A stretch of 64,000 nucleotides of DNA from Paracoccus acridae (GCF_014642735.1 NZ_BMIV01000003.1:329884-393883); one strand, 5' to 3'. Positions 10,801 through 19,718 are shown, counted from the first letter of the stretch. The notes: generated from the letters alone by a model not told the origin. Made by a program: numbers and translations.

Positions 10801-11598
10801 ATGGAATTTGAACGACTGACCGCCCTGATGCGGACACTGGCCCTGCAGGCGGGGGCACGGATCATGGAAATCTATCAGGCCGATGATTTCGAAATCCGGG
10901 CGAAATCCGACGATTCGCCCGTCACCGCCGCGGACGAGGCCGCCGATGCGCTGATCTCGGCCGGGCTGCGCGAGGCCTTCCCGGACATCCCCCTGATCAC
11001 CGAGGAGCAGGCCGCGAGCCATGGCCAGGCCGCGCAAACCTTCCTGATCGTCGATCCGCTGGACGGCACCAAGGAATTCGTGCAGCGGCGCGGCGATTTC
11101 ACGGTCAACATCGCCTATGTCCAGGACGGGGTGCCGCTGCATGGCGTGGTCTATGCCCCGGCCAAGGGACGGCTGTTCTATACCACCGCCGACGGGCGCT
11201 CGGTCGAGGAGCACGGCCCCTTCGGCGAGGTTCCGGGCGAAACCGTTCCCATCGGCGTGAACCCGATCCCCGACAACCGCGGGTTGATGGTGGTGGCGTC
11301 GAAATCCCATCGCGACGCCGCGACCGACGACTATATCGCCCAATACGCGGTGCGCGACATGACCAGTGCCGGGTCGTCGCTGAAGTTCTGCCTTGTGGCG
11401 ACGGGCGAGGCCGATCTTTACCCCCGGCTGGGGCGCACGATGGAATGGGACACGGCGGCGGGCGATGCCGTGCTGCGTGGCGCCGGCGGCGAAGTGGTCC
11501 GGTTCGACGACCATACCCCCCTGACCTATGGCAAGCCGGGGTTCGAAAACCCGTTCTTCATCGCCTTCGCGCCGGGCGTGCTGCTGGTTCGGGCCTGA
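10801..11598 (+). CDS. cysQ: CysQ, 3'(2'),5'-bisphosphate nucleotidase
   Basis: 265-residue member of the inositol-monophosphatase superfamily. Metal-binding motifs are SPVTAADEAAD, ITEE, IVDPLDGTKEFV and, near the C-terminus, EWDTAAGDAV. CysQ turns 3'-phosphoadenosine 5'-phosphate (PAP) into AMP and phosphate, clearing the by-product of PAPS-dependent sulfation and sulfate reduction. AAGGAA lies 6 bp before the ATG. It opens a plus-strand run with kdsB (1-bp gap) and later a sulfotransferase (18321), which suggests a link to polysaccharide sulfation. Confidence 0.92.
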   Translation: MEFERLTALMRTLALQAGARIMEIYQADDFEIRAKSDDSPVTAADEAADALISAGLREAFPDIPLITEEQAASHGQAAQTFLIVDPLDGTKEFVQRRGDFTVNIAYVQDGVPLHGVVYAPAKGRLFYTTADGRSVEEHGPFGEVPGETVPIGVNPIPDNRGLMVVASKSHRDAATDDYIAQYAVRDMTSAGSSLKFCLVATGEADLYPRLGRTMEWDTAAGDAVLRGAGGEVVRFDDHTPLTYGKPGFENPFFIAFAPGVLLVRA

Positions 11599-11599
11599 C

Positions 11600-12400
11600 A
11601 TGTCGGTCGTGATCGTCATTCCCGCCCGCCATGCCTCGACCCGCTATCCGGGCAAGCCGCTGGTCGATCTGCGCGGCGCGTCGGGCCAGGCGCGAAGCCT
11701 GATCCGGCGCAGCTGGGACGCGGCCATGGCGGTCTCGGGCGTGGAGCGGGTGGTGGTGGCCACCGACGACGACCGGATCCGCGAGCACGCGGAAGGGTTC
11801 GGGGCCGAGGTGGTGATGACCTCGGCCTTGTGCCGCAATGGCACCGAACGCTGCGCCGAGGCGGTGGCGAACCTGGGCCTGACGCCCGAGATCGTGGTGA
11901 ACCTGCAGGGCGACGCGCCCCTGACCCCTGCCTGGTTCGTCGAGGATCTGGTGGCGGGCCTGCGCGCCGGCCCCGGCTTCGACGTGGCGACGCCGGTCCT
12001 GCGCTGCACGGGCCGGATGCGCGCGGATCTTGTCGCGGACCGCCATGCAGGCCGCGTGGGCGGCACCACGGCGGTCTTCGGTCATGACGGACAGGCGCTG
12101 TATTTTTCCAAGGAAGTCATCCCCTTCGCTGCGGGCGATTTCGGCAATGAAGACCCCAGCCCGGTCTTTCATCATGTGGGCGTCTATGCCTATCGCCCCG
12201 GGGCGCTTGCGGATTATGCGACCTGGGGCGAAGGCCGCCTGGAAGGGCTGGAAGGGCTTGAACAGTTGCGGTTCCTGGAACGCGGCCGCCGCATCCTGTG
12301 CGTCGAGGTCGAGTCGCGCGGCCGACTGTTCTGGGAACTGAACAACCCCCAGGATGTGCCCCGACTGGAGGAGATGATGCGGGCCATGAACCTGGACTGA
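11600..12400 (+). CDS. kdsB: 3-deoxy-manno-octulosonate cytidylyltransferase (CMP-Kdo synthetase)
   Basis: 266 residues. It has the nucleotidyltransferase signature VIVIPARHASTRYPGKPL and the later NLQGDAPL motif. It activates Kdo with CTP for lipopolysaccharide core or for the Kdo linker of capsules. The segment after PGKPL differs from the housekeeping KdsB (LRGASGQARSLIRRSWDAA), so this may be a capsule-dedicated paralog (KpsU-like); that is inference. I chose ATG 11600, directly after the cysQ stop, rather than the open frame from 11528 that overlaps cysQ. Confidence 0.87.
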   Translation: MSVVIVIPARHASTRYPGKPLVDLRGASGQARSLIRRSWDAAMAVSGVERVVVATDDDRIREHAEGFGAEVVMTSALCRNGTERCAEAVANLGLTPEIVVNLQGDAPLTPAWFVEDLVAGLRAGPGFDVATPVLRCTGRMRADLVADRHAGRVGGTTAVFGHDGQALYFSKEVIPFAAGDFGNEDPSPVFHHVGVYAYRPGALADYATWGEGRLEGLEGLEQLRFLERGRRILCVEVESRGRLFWELNNPQDVPRLEEMMRAMNLD

Positions 12401-12463
12401 AGTCTCCGCAACCGCCGATAAAGAGCATTTGCCGAAAATCGGGCGTGTTTTTCTGCAATTGCA

Positions 12464-12493
12464 TTGGCGCCAAACTGCCGAGGACGCTATGAT
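12464..12493 (+). promoter_or_regulatory. Probable sigma-70-type promoter for galU-galE and downstream genes
   Basis: TTGGCG and TATGAT are separated by 18 bp. They lie in the AT-richer 185-bp gap after kdsB, 93 bp before the galU start. The -10 box differs from consensus at one position. Confidence 0.5.
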
Positions 12494-12585
12494 TGCGCTT
12501 GAACAATGCAGCCTTTGCGGGTGACTTTGCGTTAAGCTGCGTTCGGCCCTCGATGGCCCCGAAAGATCGAAAAAGGTGTCAGCAC

Positions 12586-13482
12586 ATGACTCGTAAAGTA
12601 ACCAAGGCCATCTTCCCCGTAGCTGGTCTGGGGACACGCTTTCTTCCCGCCACGAAAAGCATCCCGAAAGAGATCATGACGCTGGTTGACCGGCCCCTGA
12701 TCCAATACGCCATCGACGAGGCGCGGGCGGCGGGCATCACCGAATTCATCTTCGTCACCTCGCGCGGCAAGGGTGCCTTGGAAGATTATTTCGACCATGC
12801 GCATGAACTGGAAAGCAGCCTGAAGAAATCCGGCAAGAACGACCTGCTGGAAGTCCTGCGCACCACCAACATGGAATCCGGCGCCATCGCCTATATCCGC
12901 CAGCACAAGGCCCTGGGCCTGGGTCACGCGGTCTGGTGCGCGCGCCGCCTGGTGGCCGATGACGAACCTTTTGCGGTGGTGCTGACGGACGACGTGATCA
13001 TGGGCGACCCGCCCTGCCTGCAGCAGATGATCGAGGCTTATGGCGAAACCGGCGGCAGCATGGTCGCCACCATGGAGGTCGCGCCCGAAAAGGCCCAGGC
13101 CTATGGCGTGCTGGACGTGGCCGAGGACATGGGCGCCATCGTCAAGGTGCGCGGCATGGTCGAAAAGCCCCCGCTGGGCACGGCACCGTCGAACCTGGCG
13201 GTGATCGGGCGCTATATCCTGGCGCCGACGGTCATGCAGAACCTCAACAAGCTGAAAGCCGGGTCGGGCGGGGAAATCCAGCTGACCGACGCCATCGCCG
13301 ACGACATCGCCGCAGGGCGCGACGTCTTCGGCCTGCGCTTCCGCGGCCAGCGGTTCGACTGCGGATCGAAGGCCGGCTTCCTGCAGGCGACGGTGGCCTT
13401 CGGCCTGGAACGCGACGAGTTGAAGGAAGAATTCGCCGAATACCTGCACGACATCATGTCGATGCGCCGGGCGGCCGAATAA
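12586..13482 (+). CDS. galU: GalU, UTP-glucose-1-phosphate uridylyltransferase
   Basis: 298 residues. The N-terminus KAIFPVAGLGTRFLPATKS is diagnostic; EIQLTDAI and FRGQRFDCGSK also match GalU. It makes UDP-glucose, precursor for surface polysaccharides and, through GalE, UDP-galactose. I chose ATG 12586, preceded by AAAAAGGTG; an in-frame start at 12493 would add a non-conserved tail overlapping the -10 box. galE follows after 3 bp. Confidence 0.96.
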   Translation: MTRKVTKAIFPVAGLGTRFLPATKSIPKEIMTLVDRPLIQYAIDEARAAGITEFIFVTSRGKGALEDYFDHAHELESSLKKSGKNDLLEVLRTTNMESGAIAYIRQHKALGLGHAVWCARRLVADDEPFAVVLTDDVIMGDPPCLQQMIEAYGETGGSMVATMEVAPEKAQAYGVLDVAEDMGAIVKVRGMVEKPPLGTAPSNLAVIGRYILAPTVMQNLNKLKAGSGGEIQLTDAIADDIAAGRDVFGLRFRGQRFDCGSKAGFLQATVAFGLERDELKEEFAEYLHDIMSMRRAAE

Positions 13483-13485
13483 TCC

Positions 13486-14472
13486 ATGTCCCGGACGGTA
13501 TTGGTGACGGGGGGTGCGGGCTATATCGGCTCGCACGCCTGCAAGGCCCTGGGTGCGGCTGGCTATGTGCCGGTGACGCTGGACAACCTTTCGACAGGCT
13601 GGCGCGATGCGGTGAAGTTCGGGCCCTTCGTGCAGGCCGACCTTCTGGACCGGGCGGCCCTGGATGCGGCATTCGCCGAACACCGACCCGCCGCCGTGCT
13701 GCATTTCGCCGCGCTGAGCCAGGTGGGCGAGGCGATGGCCGAACCCGGCAAATACTGGCGCAACAATGTCAGCGGATCGCTGAACCTGATCGAGGCCGCC
13801 ATCGACGCGGGCTGCCTGGATTTCGTCTTCAGTTCCACCTGCGCGACCTATGGCGACCGTGACGGAGAGGTTCTGGACGAGGACACCCCCCAGGCGCCTT
13901 TGAACGCCTATGGCGCCTCCAAGCGCGCGATCGAGGACATGCTGGTCGATTTCGGCGCCTCGCACGGGCTGCGCTCGGTCATCTTCCGCTATTTCAACGT
14001 GGCAGGCGCTGATCCAGAAGGCGAGGTCGGCGAACATCACCGCCCCGAAACCCATCTGATCCCGCTGATCCTGGATGCGGTCGATGGCAAGCGCGCGGCG
14101 CTGACGGTTCACGGGACCGACTATCCCACCCCCGACGGCACCTGCATTCGCGATTACGTCCATGTCATGGATCTTGTCGATGCGCATGTGAGGGGCCTTG
14201 AATGGCTGCGTGCCGGCAAGGGCAGCCGGGTCTTCTGCCTGGGCACCGGCGACGGCTTTTCGGTGCGCGAGGTGGTGGACGCGACCCGCCATGTCACCAA
14301 CCGCCCGGTGCCGATGGTCGATGGCCCGCGCCGGGGGGGCGATGCGGTCAAGCTGGTCTGCGGCAGCACGCGGGCCAAGGCCGAACTGGGCTGGCAACCC
14401 CTGCGGTCCACCATGCAGCAGATGATCGGGGATGCCTGGCGGTGGCATCAGAACGGATCCTATCAGGCGTGA
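13486..14472 (+). CDS. galE: GalE, UDP-glucose 4-epimerase
   Basis: 328-residue extended short-chain dehydrogenase. The NAD-binding motif GGAGYIGSH is at the N-terminus, the catalytic S-(T)C and YGASK (Tyr-x3-Lys) lie mid-protein, with FRYFNVAGADP and DYVHVMDL later, all typical of GalE. It interconverts UDP-glucose and UDP-galactose. It lies between galU and the glycosyltransferases and shares a GTGA overlap with the next gene, so the group is likely cotranscribed and supplies UDP-hexoses to it. Confidence 0.96.
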   Translation: MSRTVLVTGGAGYIGSHACKALGAAGYVPVTLDNLSTGWRDAVKFGPFVQADLLDRAALDAAFAEHRPAAVLHFAALSQVGEAMAEPGKYWRNNVSGSLNLIEAAIDAGCLDFVFSSTCATYGDRDGEVLDEDTPQAPLNAYGASKRAIEDMLVDFGASHGLRSVIFRYFNVAGADPEGEVGEHHRPETHLIPLILDAVDGKRAALTVHGTDYPTPDGTCIRDYVHVMDLVDAHVRGLEWLRAGKGSRVFCLGTGDGFSVREVVDATRHVTNRPVPMVDGPRRGGDAVKLVCGSTRAKAELGWQPLRSTMQQMIGDAWRWHQNGSYQA

Positions 14473-15596
14473 CTGCCGACAGGCCCCCCGCATGGCGCCG
14501 GGCCTGGTCGGCCTGGCGGCTGCGCTGGAAGCGGCGAAAGCTGTTGTGGCGCTGCCTGCGTGCCGCGCGCGACCTGACCCCGCTGTCCGACCGCACGGCA
14601 GCGATCCGGCCGGGGGACATCCTGTGCCTTGCCACTGTCCGCAATGAAATGCTGCGCCTGCCGCAGTTTCTGGACCATTACCGCCGCCTGGGCGTCACGG
14701 CCTTCCTGATCGTGGACAATGCCAGCACCGACGGCACCGACGGCTTCCTGAGGGATCAGCCGGACGTGTCTGTGTGGCGTGCGGCAGGCGGTTATCGGGC
14801 GGCGCGGTTCGGCATGACCTGGCTGGGCGCGCTGCTTTTCCGGTATGGGCATGGGCACTGGTGCCTGACAGTCGATGCCGATGAACTGCTGGTCTATCCC
14901 GACTGGGACCGCCGCCCGCTGCCGGAACTGACGGCCCACCTGGACGCGGTCGGGCGCCCTGCGATGGGTGCGATGATGCTGGATCTGTATCCGCGCGGGC
15001 CGCTGGATCGAGCCGATGCGGGTCCGCAGGCGACCTTGACCGAACGGCTGCCCTGGTTCGATCCGTCCCCTTATCGCTGCCGCGTGGTCGCCCCGAAACG
15101 CAACCGCATCCTGCATGGCGGCGTCCGGGAACGGGTCTTCTTTCCCCACGACCCCGACCGGGGTCCGACGCTGAACAAGCTGCCGCTGGTGCGCTGGAAC
15201 CGGCGATACGTTTATGTCAATTCGACCCATTCGCTGCTGCCCCCCAGGCTGAACGACGAATATGACGGTCCCGGCGACCCCCGCCTGTCCGGAGTGCTGC
15301 TTCATGGCAAGTTCCTGCCCGACAGCCCCGCCCGTGCGTCCGAGGAATTGGTCCGGCGCCAACATTTCGTTGCCCCACAGGAGTATCGCGGTTATCACGC
15401 GGCCATCGCCGAGGCCCCGACCCTCTGGCACGAAGGTTCGGTCAGGTACGAGGGATGGGGGCAACTTCTTGGCCTCGGGCTGATGGGGCGGGACAATGGC
15501 TCCCCGGTGACGGTTGAATTGTTAATGGTGTTTTTACCAGGGGCGTGTATCCGGCCCGGCAATGTATTTTTGATCTGCAGGCATTACAGGTGGTGA
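14469..15596 (+). CDS. Family-2-like glycosyltransferase, first of a tandem pair
   Basis: 375 residues from a GTG that overlaps the galE stop (GTGA). The GT-A fold is visible as GDILCLATVRNEMLRLPQFL, LIVDNASTDGTDGFL and the metal-binding VDADELLVYPDW. The C-terminal half has conserved LNKLPLVRW, STHSLLPPRLN, LLHGKFL and RQHF. It resembles the Glyco_tranf_2_4 / GT92-like proteins common in Rhodobacteraceae; donor and acceptor are unknown. The next gene is a clear paralog. The last 31 residues or so, after GRDNG, have no counterpart there and lie in AT-rich DNA, so they may be a poorly conserved extension. Confidence 0.8.
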   Translation: MTADRPPAWRRAWSAWRLRWKRRKLLWRCLRAARDLTPLSDRTAAIRPGDILCLATVRNEMLRLPQFLDHYRRLGVTAFLIVDNASTDGTDGFLRDQPDVSVWRAAGGYRAARFGMTWLGALLFRYGHGHWCLTVDADELLVYPDWDRRPLPELTAHLDAVGRPAMGAMMLDLYPRGPLDRADAGPQATLTERLPWFDPSPYRCRVVAPKRNRILHGGVRERVFFPHDPDRGPTLNKLPLVRWNRRYVYVNSTHSLLPPRLNDEYDGPGDPRLSGVLLHGKFLPDSPARASEELVRRQHFVAPQEYRGYHAAIAEAPTLWHEGSVRYEGWGQLLGLGLMGRDNGSPVTVELLMVFLPGACIRPGNVFLICRHYRW

Positions 15597-16582
15597 CAGG
15601 GGCGGGGATTCGAAGAAGGCTGGGGGCGCTTCCGATCATCGGTCGCCTGCGCCGGCGCGCGGAACGGCAGCGCCTGATCGCGCGGGGCCTGCGCAGCCGC
15701 ACCGCCTTGCGCGCGATCTCCGACCGCACGCGCCGGATCGAACGCGGCGATATCCTGTGTTTCGTCACCCTGCGGGACGAAAGGGCGCGGCTGCCCTGGT
15801 TCCTGTCCTATTATCGGGCCATGGGGGTGCGGCATTTCCTGATCGTGGACAATGCCAGCCAAGACGGCAGCGGCGATTATCTGTGTGCCCAGCCGGATGT
15901 GTCGCTGTGGTGGACCGATCACGGCTACAAGGCTGCGCGTTTCGGGATGGACTGGATCAACTGGCTGTTGCTGAGGCATGGCCGGGGGCACTGGTGCCTG
16001 ACCGTCGATCCCGACGAGTTCCTGGTCTATCCGCATCATGACCAGCGTCCCCTGGCGGCGCTGACCAGCTGGCTGGATGCGATCGGGCGCCGGTCCTTTC
16101 CGGCGATGCTTCTGGACATGTATCCCAAGGGCGCGATCGAGGATGCGGTCTGCGCCGAAGGCCAGGATCCTTTCGACGTGGCCCGCTGGTTCGACCCCGC
16201 CAACTACTCGATCCAGAAGAACGAGTATTTCGGCAACCTGTGGATCCAGGGCGGGCCGCGAACGCGGGCTTTCTTTACCCACGATCCCCTGGCGGGACCG
16301 GCGCTGAACAAGATCCCGCTGGTGAAGTGGAGCGCGCGCTATGCCTATGTCAGTTCCACGCACATGCTGCTGCCGCGCGGGCTGAACCTTGTCTATGACG
16401 AGGATGGGGGCGAACTGATCTCGGGCTGTCTGCTGCATGCCAAGTTCCTGTCCAGCTTTTCCGCCAAGTCGGCCGAGGAGTTGGACCGCCGACAGCATTA
16501 CGGCGGCAGCCAGGAATACCGCGCCTATCACGCCGGCCTGCATCGCGGCGTCCAGTTGTGGTGCAGCGAATCGCGCGAATAG
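15593..16582 (+). CDS. Family-2-like glycosyltransferase, second of the pair, with probable premature stop
   Basis: 329 residues, paralogous to the preceding gene along its whole length (GDILCFVTLRDERARLPWFL, LIVDNASQDGSGDYL, VDPDEFLVYPHH, LNKIPLVKW, LLHAKFL, RRQHY). The GTG at 15593 overlaps the upstream stop; GTG 15545 is an alternative. The frame ends at a TAG (16580-16582) where the paralog has Tyr. Reading on gives RDWQQLEDLGLISRGNWA and a TGA at 16637-16639, matching the paralog's C-terminus (EGWGQLLGLGLMGRDNG) and forming an ATGA overlap with the next start. The gene therefore seems to have lost about 19 C-terminal residues recently, or the TAG is a sequencing error. Confidence 0.78.
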   Translation: MTGAGIRRRLGALPIIGRLRRRAERQRLIARGLRSRTALRAISDRTRRIERGDILCFVTLRDERARLPWFLSYYRAMGVRHFLIVDNASQDGSGDYLCAQPDVSLWWTDHGYKAARFGMDWINWLLLRHGRGHWCLTVDPDEFLVYPHHDQRPLAALTSWLDAIGRRSFPAMLLDMYPKGAIEDAVCAEGQDPFDVARWFDPANYSIQKNEYFGNLWIQGGPRTRAFFTHDPLAGPALNKIPLVKWSARYAYVSSTHMLLPRGLNLVYDEDGGELISGCLLHAKFLSSFSAKSAEELDRRQHYGGSQEYRAYHAGLHRGVQLWCSESRE

Positions 16583-16635
16583 CGCGACTGGCAACAGCTC
16601 GAGGATCTGGGCCTGATTTCCCGGGGGAACTGGGC

Positions 16636-18324
16636 ATGAAGGCGGCGGTGCGCCTTGGCGTGGTGCTGCTTTGCCATGGCGATCTGGATCTGGTGGCGCG
16701 GCTGGCGCGGATCTGGACAAGCGGCGGGGCGCGGGTGGCGCTTCATGTCGATGCCAAGGTGTCGGCTGCCAAGGTCGCCGGGCTTCGCCGGTCGTTGCAG
16801 GATTGCGACCAGATCATCTTCAGCAGGCGCCACCGCTGTTCCTGGGGGCGCTTCAGCCTGGTCCGCGCGACCCAGGATGCCGCCGCCGAACTGTTGCAAC
16901 GGTTCCCCGACACCACCCATGTCTATCTCGCCTCGGGGGCATGCCTGCCGCTGCGGCCCATATCGGACCTGACCGCCTATCTGGCGGCCGATCCCGATCG
17001 CGATCATATCGAAAGCGTCAGCACCCACGACGTGGGCTGGACCGTCGGCGGTCTGAACCACGAACGCTTCACCCTGTTCTTTCCCTTCGACTGGAAACGG
17101 CACCGCTGGCTGTTCGACCGCTTCGTCGCCTGGCAGCGCAGGCGCGGCATCCGCCGCCGGATGCCGGCCGGGCTGTCCCCGCATCTTGGGTCGCAATGGT
17201 GGTGCCTGACCGCGCGGACCCTGCGCGCGATCCTGGAGGATCCGCGGCGGGCAGAGTTCGACCGGTTCTTCCGCCTTGTCTGGATACCCGACGAAAGCTA
17301 TTTCCAGACCCTGGTGCGGCTGCATTCGACAACGGTGGAAAGCTGGTCGCTGACCATGGCCAAGTTCGACCATGCCGGCCGGCCTTATTGCCTTTACGAC
17401 GACCATGTCGCCATGCTGGCCGAATCGCGCTGCTTCGTCGCACGCAAGGTCTGGCCAGGCGCCGCGCATCTGCTGTCGCATTTTCCCCTGCCCGACGAAG
17501 GGCGCCCGCAGGTCGATCCGCCCCAGCCGGCGCGGATTTCCCGCATCATCAACCAAACCGTGCGCCGGCGCGTCCTGGGAAGGCCGGGGCTTTACATGCA
17601 AAGCCGCTTTCCCCGCAAGGATGCGGAGAACGGCAAGACCTCGGCCCCCTATGCGGTGATCCAGGGGCTGACCGACATCTTTCCCGGCTTCGAGGACTGG
17701 CTGCGGGGGCATCTGTCCTGCCATGTCCATGGCCACCTGTTCAGCCCCGAGGGAGCCGAATTCGCCGGGCGCCCGCGCGTCGGGCCGGGGGCGATCTCGT
17801 CTGATCCGCTGATCCGCGACCGCGACCCGCAGGGCTTCCTGACATCCCTGATCCGCATTGCGGACCCGATGCAGGTGTTCCAGTTCAGCCCGCGCGACAA
17901 TCAGGCTTTGAACTGGTTCATGGCGACCGATCCCCATGCGCATATGCTGGTCGTGTCCGGCGCGTGGAAGTTGCCCTTGCTGCATTCCGGGATGCCCTTC
18001 GACGACGTGCGCCGCATCTTCGCGCAATTGCAGCGGATCGAACTGGAACAGCTGGACGTGCTGAATTCCCTTTGGGTCCGGGCCAGGCTGCACCACCACG
18101 ACCTGGGTGAATTCCTGCTGAACCCCCGGACGATCCTTCAGGATTTCCTGTTGCAGATCGACCCTCATTCCCTGCCCATCACCACGCTGCCCGCCATGCG
18201 CGACCTGACCGGGCTGGACGGGATGCTGCGGCGGCTGCGCAATTCCGGCCTGCGCCCGCGCCTGACGGGCGAGGATCTGCCCCCTGTCGAGCTTCTGACC
18301 ACCGAAAGGGAGGCCGCCGAATGA
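16636..18324 (+). CDS. GT14-like beta-1,6-N-acetylglucosaminyltransferase family protein
   Basis: 562 residues from ATG 16636. The N-terminal part (about 1-300) resembles the core-2/I-branching (GT14, branch) family: LGVVLLCHGDLDLVARL, LHVDAKVS, WGRFSLVRATQDA, YLASGACLPLRP, GSQWWCLT and WIPDESYFQTL. The remaining part is typical of longer Rhodobacteraceae members of this family and has no motif I can name. It probably transfers a sugar to an exopolysaccharide or capsule; linkage and sugar are not predictable. It overlaps the sulfotransferase gene by ATGA and is translationally coupled within the cluster. Confidence 0.78.
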   Translation: MKAAVRLGVVLLCHGDLDLVARLARIWTSGGARVALHVDAKVSAAKVAGLRRSLQDCDQIIFSRRHRCSWGRFSLVRATQDAAAELLQRFPDTTHVYLASGACLPLRPISDLTAYLAADPDRDHIESVSTHDVGWTVGGLNHERFTLFFPFDWKRHRWLFDRFVAWQRRRGIRRRMPAGLSPHLGSQWWCLTARTLRAILEDPRRAEFDRFFRLVWIPDESYFQTLVRLHSTTVESWSLTMAKFDHAGRPYCLYDDHVAMLAESRCFVARKVWPGAAHLLSHFPLPDEGRPQVDPPQPARISRIINQTVRRRVLGRPGLYMQSRFPRKDAENGKTSAPYAVIQGLTDIFPGFEDWLRGHLSCHVHGHLFSPEGAEFAGRPRVGPGAISSDPLIRDRDPQGFLTSLIRIADPMQVFQFSPRDNQALNWFMATDPHAHMLVVSGAWKLPLLHSGMPFDDVRRIFAQLQRIELEQLDVLNSLWVRARLHHHDLGEFLLNPRTILQDFLLQIDPHSLPITTLPAMRDLTGLDGMLRRLRNSGLRPRLTGEDLPPVELLTTEREAAE

Positions 18325-19718
18325 CCGAAGGATTCCGCAGCTTCGTGATCTTCGCCGAGATGCGCACCGGGTCCAACCTGCTGGAAGCGACGCTGAACGC
18401 CGTCAAGGGCGTCACCTGCTTTGGCGAGGCGTTCAACCCCTATATGATGGGCTGGCCCGACAAGGACGAGATGCTGGGCGTCACGCGCGAGGCGCGCGAG
18501 GCCGACCCCCTGCCGCTGCTGGCCAAGCTGACCGACCGGCCGGGGCATCTGCCGGGCTTTCGCTATTTCCACGACCACGATCCGCGGGTGCTGGAGCCGA
18601 TCATCCAGGACCGCCGCTGCGCCAAGATCATCCTGACGCGCAATCCGCTGGACAGCTATGTCTCGACCCGGCTGGCCTGGGAAACGAACCAGTGGAAGCT
18701 GAACGAGACGGAAACGCCGATCCCCGCCCGCATCACCTATGACGGGGCCGAGTTCCGGCAGATGCTGTCGGCCATGGCCGAATTCCGCAGCCATGTCGTC
18801 GGCCGCCTGCAGGCGACGGGCCAGGTGGCCTTTCACCTGGACTATGACGACCTGCGCGATGCCGCCGTGATGACCGGGCTGCTGCACTGGCTGGGCCGCA
18901 GCGATCTGGACCGGGTGGAACCCGCCCGCGACCAAGTGCCCCAGAACCCGCAGGAACTGGCGCGAAAGGTCGCGAATTTCGATGCCATGCAGGCCGATCT
19001 GCAGGACATTGACCCGTTCCTGCTGCATCGCCTGCCGCTGTTCGAACCCCGGCGCGGACCGGCGGTGCCAAGCTTCGTCGCGGCGGACGGGGGGCGGGGG
19101 CTGCTGTTCATGCCGGTCAGGGGCGGATCGGAACGGACCGTGCGGGACTGGCTGGGCAGGTTGGGGGCGACCCAGGGGGATTTCACCCAATCGACCCTGC
19201 GCCAGTGGAAGCGTGCCAGGCCGGGCCACCGCAGCTTTACCGTCCTGCGCCATCCGTTGCTGCGGGCCTGGACAGCCTTCGACATCCTTCTGACACGCGG
19301 CAATTCCGAGCAGAGAGAGGTCCTGCGCCGCCTGCACCGGGTCGCCCTGCCGCCCGAGGACGCGCTGCCCGGTCTGGCGGGGGACGCGCGCATCGCCGTC
19401 TTTGCCGATTTCCTGGCCTTCCTGCGCCGGAACCTGAATGGGCAGACATCGCTGCCCACCCAGCCTGCCTGGGCCAGCCAGAACGAGGTTCTGGCGGGCT
19501 TTGCCCGTTTTGCCCTGCCAGACATGGTGGTGCGAGAGGATCGGCTGGCCGAGGATCTGGACCATCTTGCCCGCGCGGCGGGGGTCAAGAACGCCCGTCT
19601 GGACGGGGTTCAGCCACCGCAGGTGCCCGACGCCTTGCGCGACCCCGGTCTGGCCGAGGCCGCGCAGGCGGCATACGGGCGCGACTATGTCACCTTCGGC
19701 TTCGACCTGATGCCCTAG
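18321..19718 (+). CDS. NodH-like sulfotransferase with a second sulfotransferase-like module
   Basis: 465 residues. The N-terminal module has the 5'-phosphosulfate loop RTGSNLLE (R15) and the 3'-phosphate motif RNPLDSYVS (R107), as in PAPS-dependent carbohydrate sulfotransferases of the NodH/Stf0 type. From about residue 255 a second module seems to start (FMPVRGGSERTVRDWL) with its own RHPLLRAWTAF (R310), recalling another sulfotransferase group; its loop is degenerate, so it may be inactive or a partner domain. ATG 18321 overlaps the upstream stop. The context points to sulfation of the cluster's polysaccharide, with CysQ removing PAP. Confidence 0.82.
   Translation: MTEGFRSFVIFAEMRTGSNLLEATLNAVKGVTCFGEAFNPYMMGWPDKDEMLGVTREAREADPLPLLAKLTDRPGHLPGFRYFHDHDPRVLEPIIQDRRCAKIILTRNPLDSYVSTRLAWETNQWKLNETETPIPARITYDGAEFRQMLSAMAEFRSHVVGRLQATGQVAFHLDYDDLRDAAVMTGLLHWLGRSDLDRVEPARDQVPQNPQELARKVANFDAMQADLQDIDPFLLHRLPLFEPRRGPAVPSFVAADGGRGLLFMPVRGGSERTVRDWLGRLGATQGDFTQSTLRQWKRARPGHRSFTVLRHPLLRAWTAFDILLTRGNSEQREVLRRLHRVALPPEDALPGLAGDARIAVFADFLAFLRRNLNGQTSLPTQPAWASQNEVLAGFARFALPDMVVREDRLAEDLDHLARAAGVKNARLDGVQPPQVPDALRDPGLAEAAQAAYGRDYVTFGFDLMP

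Noticed and set aside
10672..11619. Upstream extension of the KpsM-like permease frame
   Set aside because: The first 316 codons of that open frame are antisense to cysQ, and the family N-terminus starts at about 10671.
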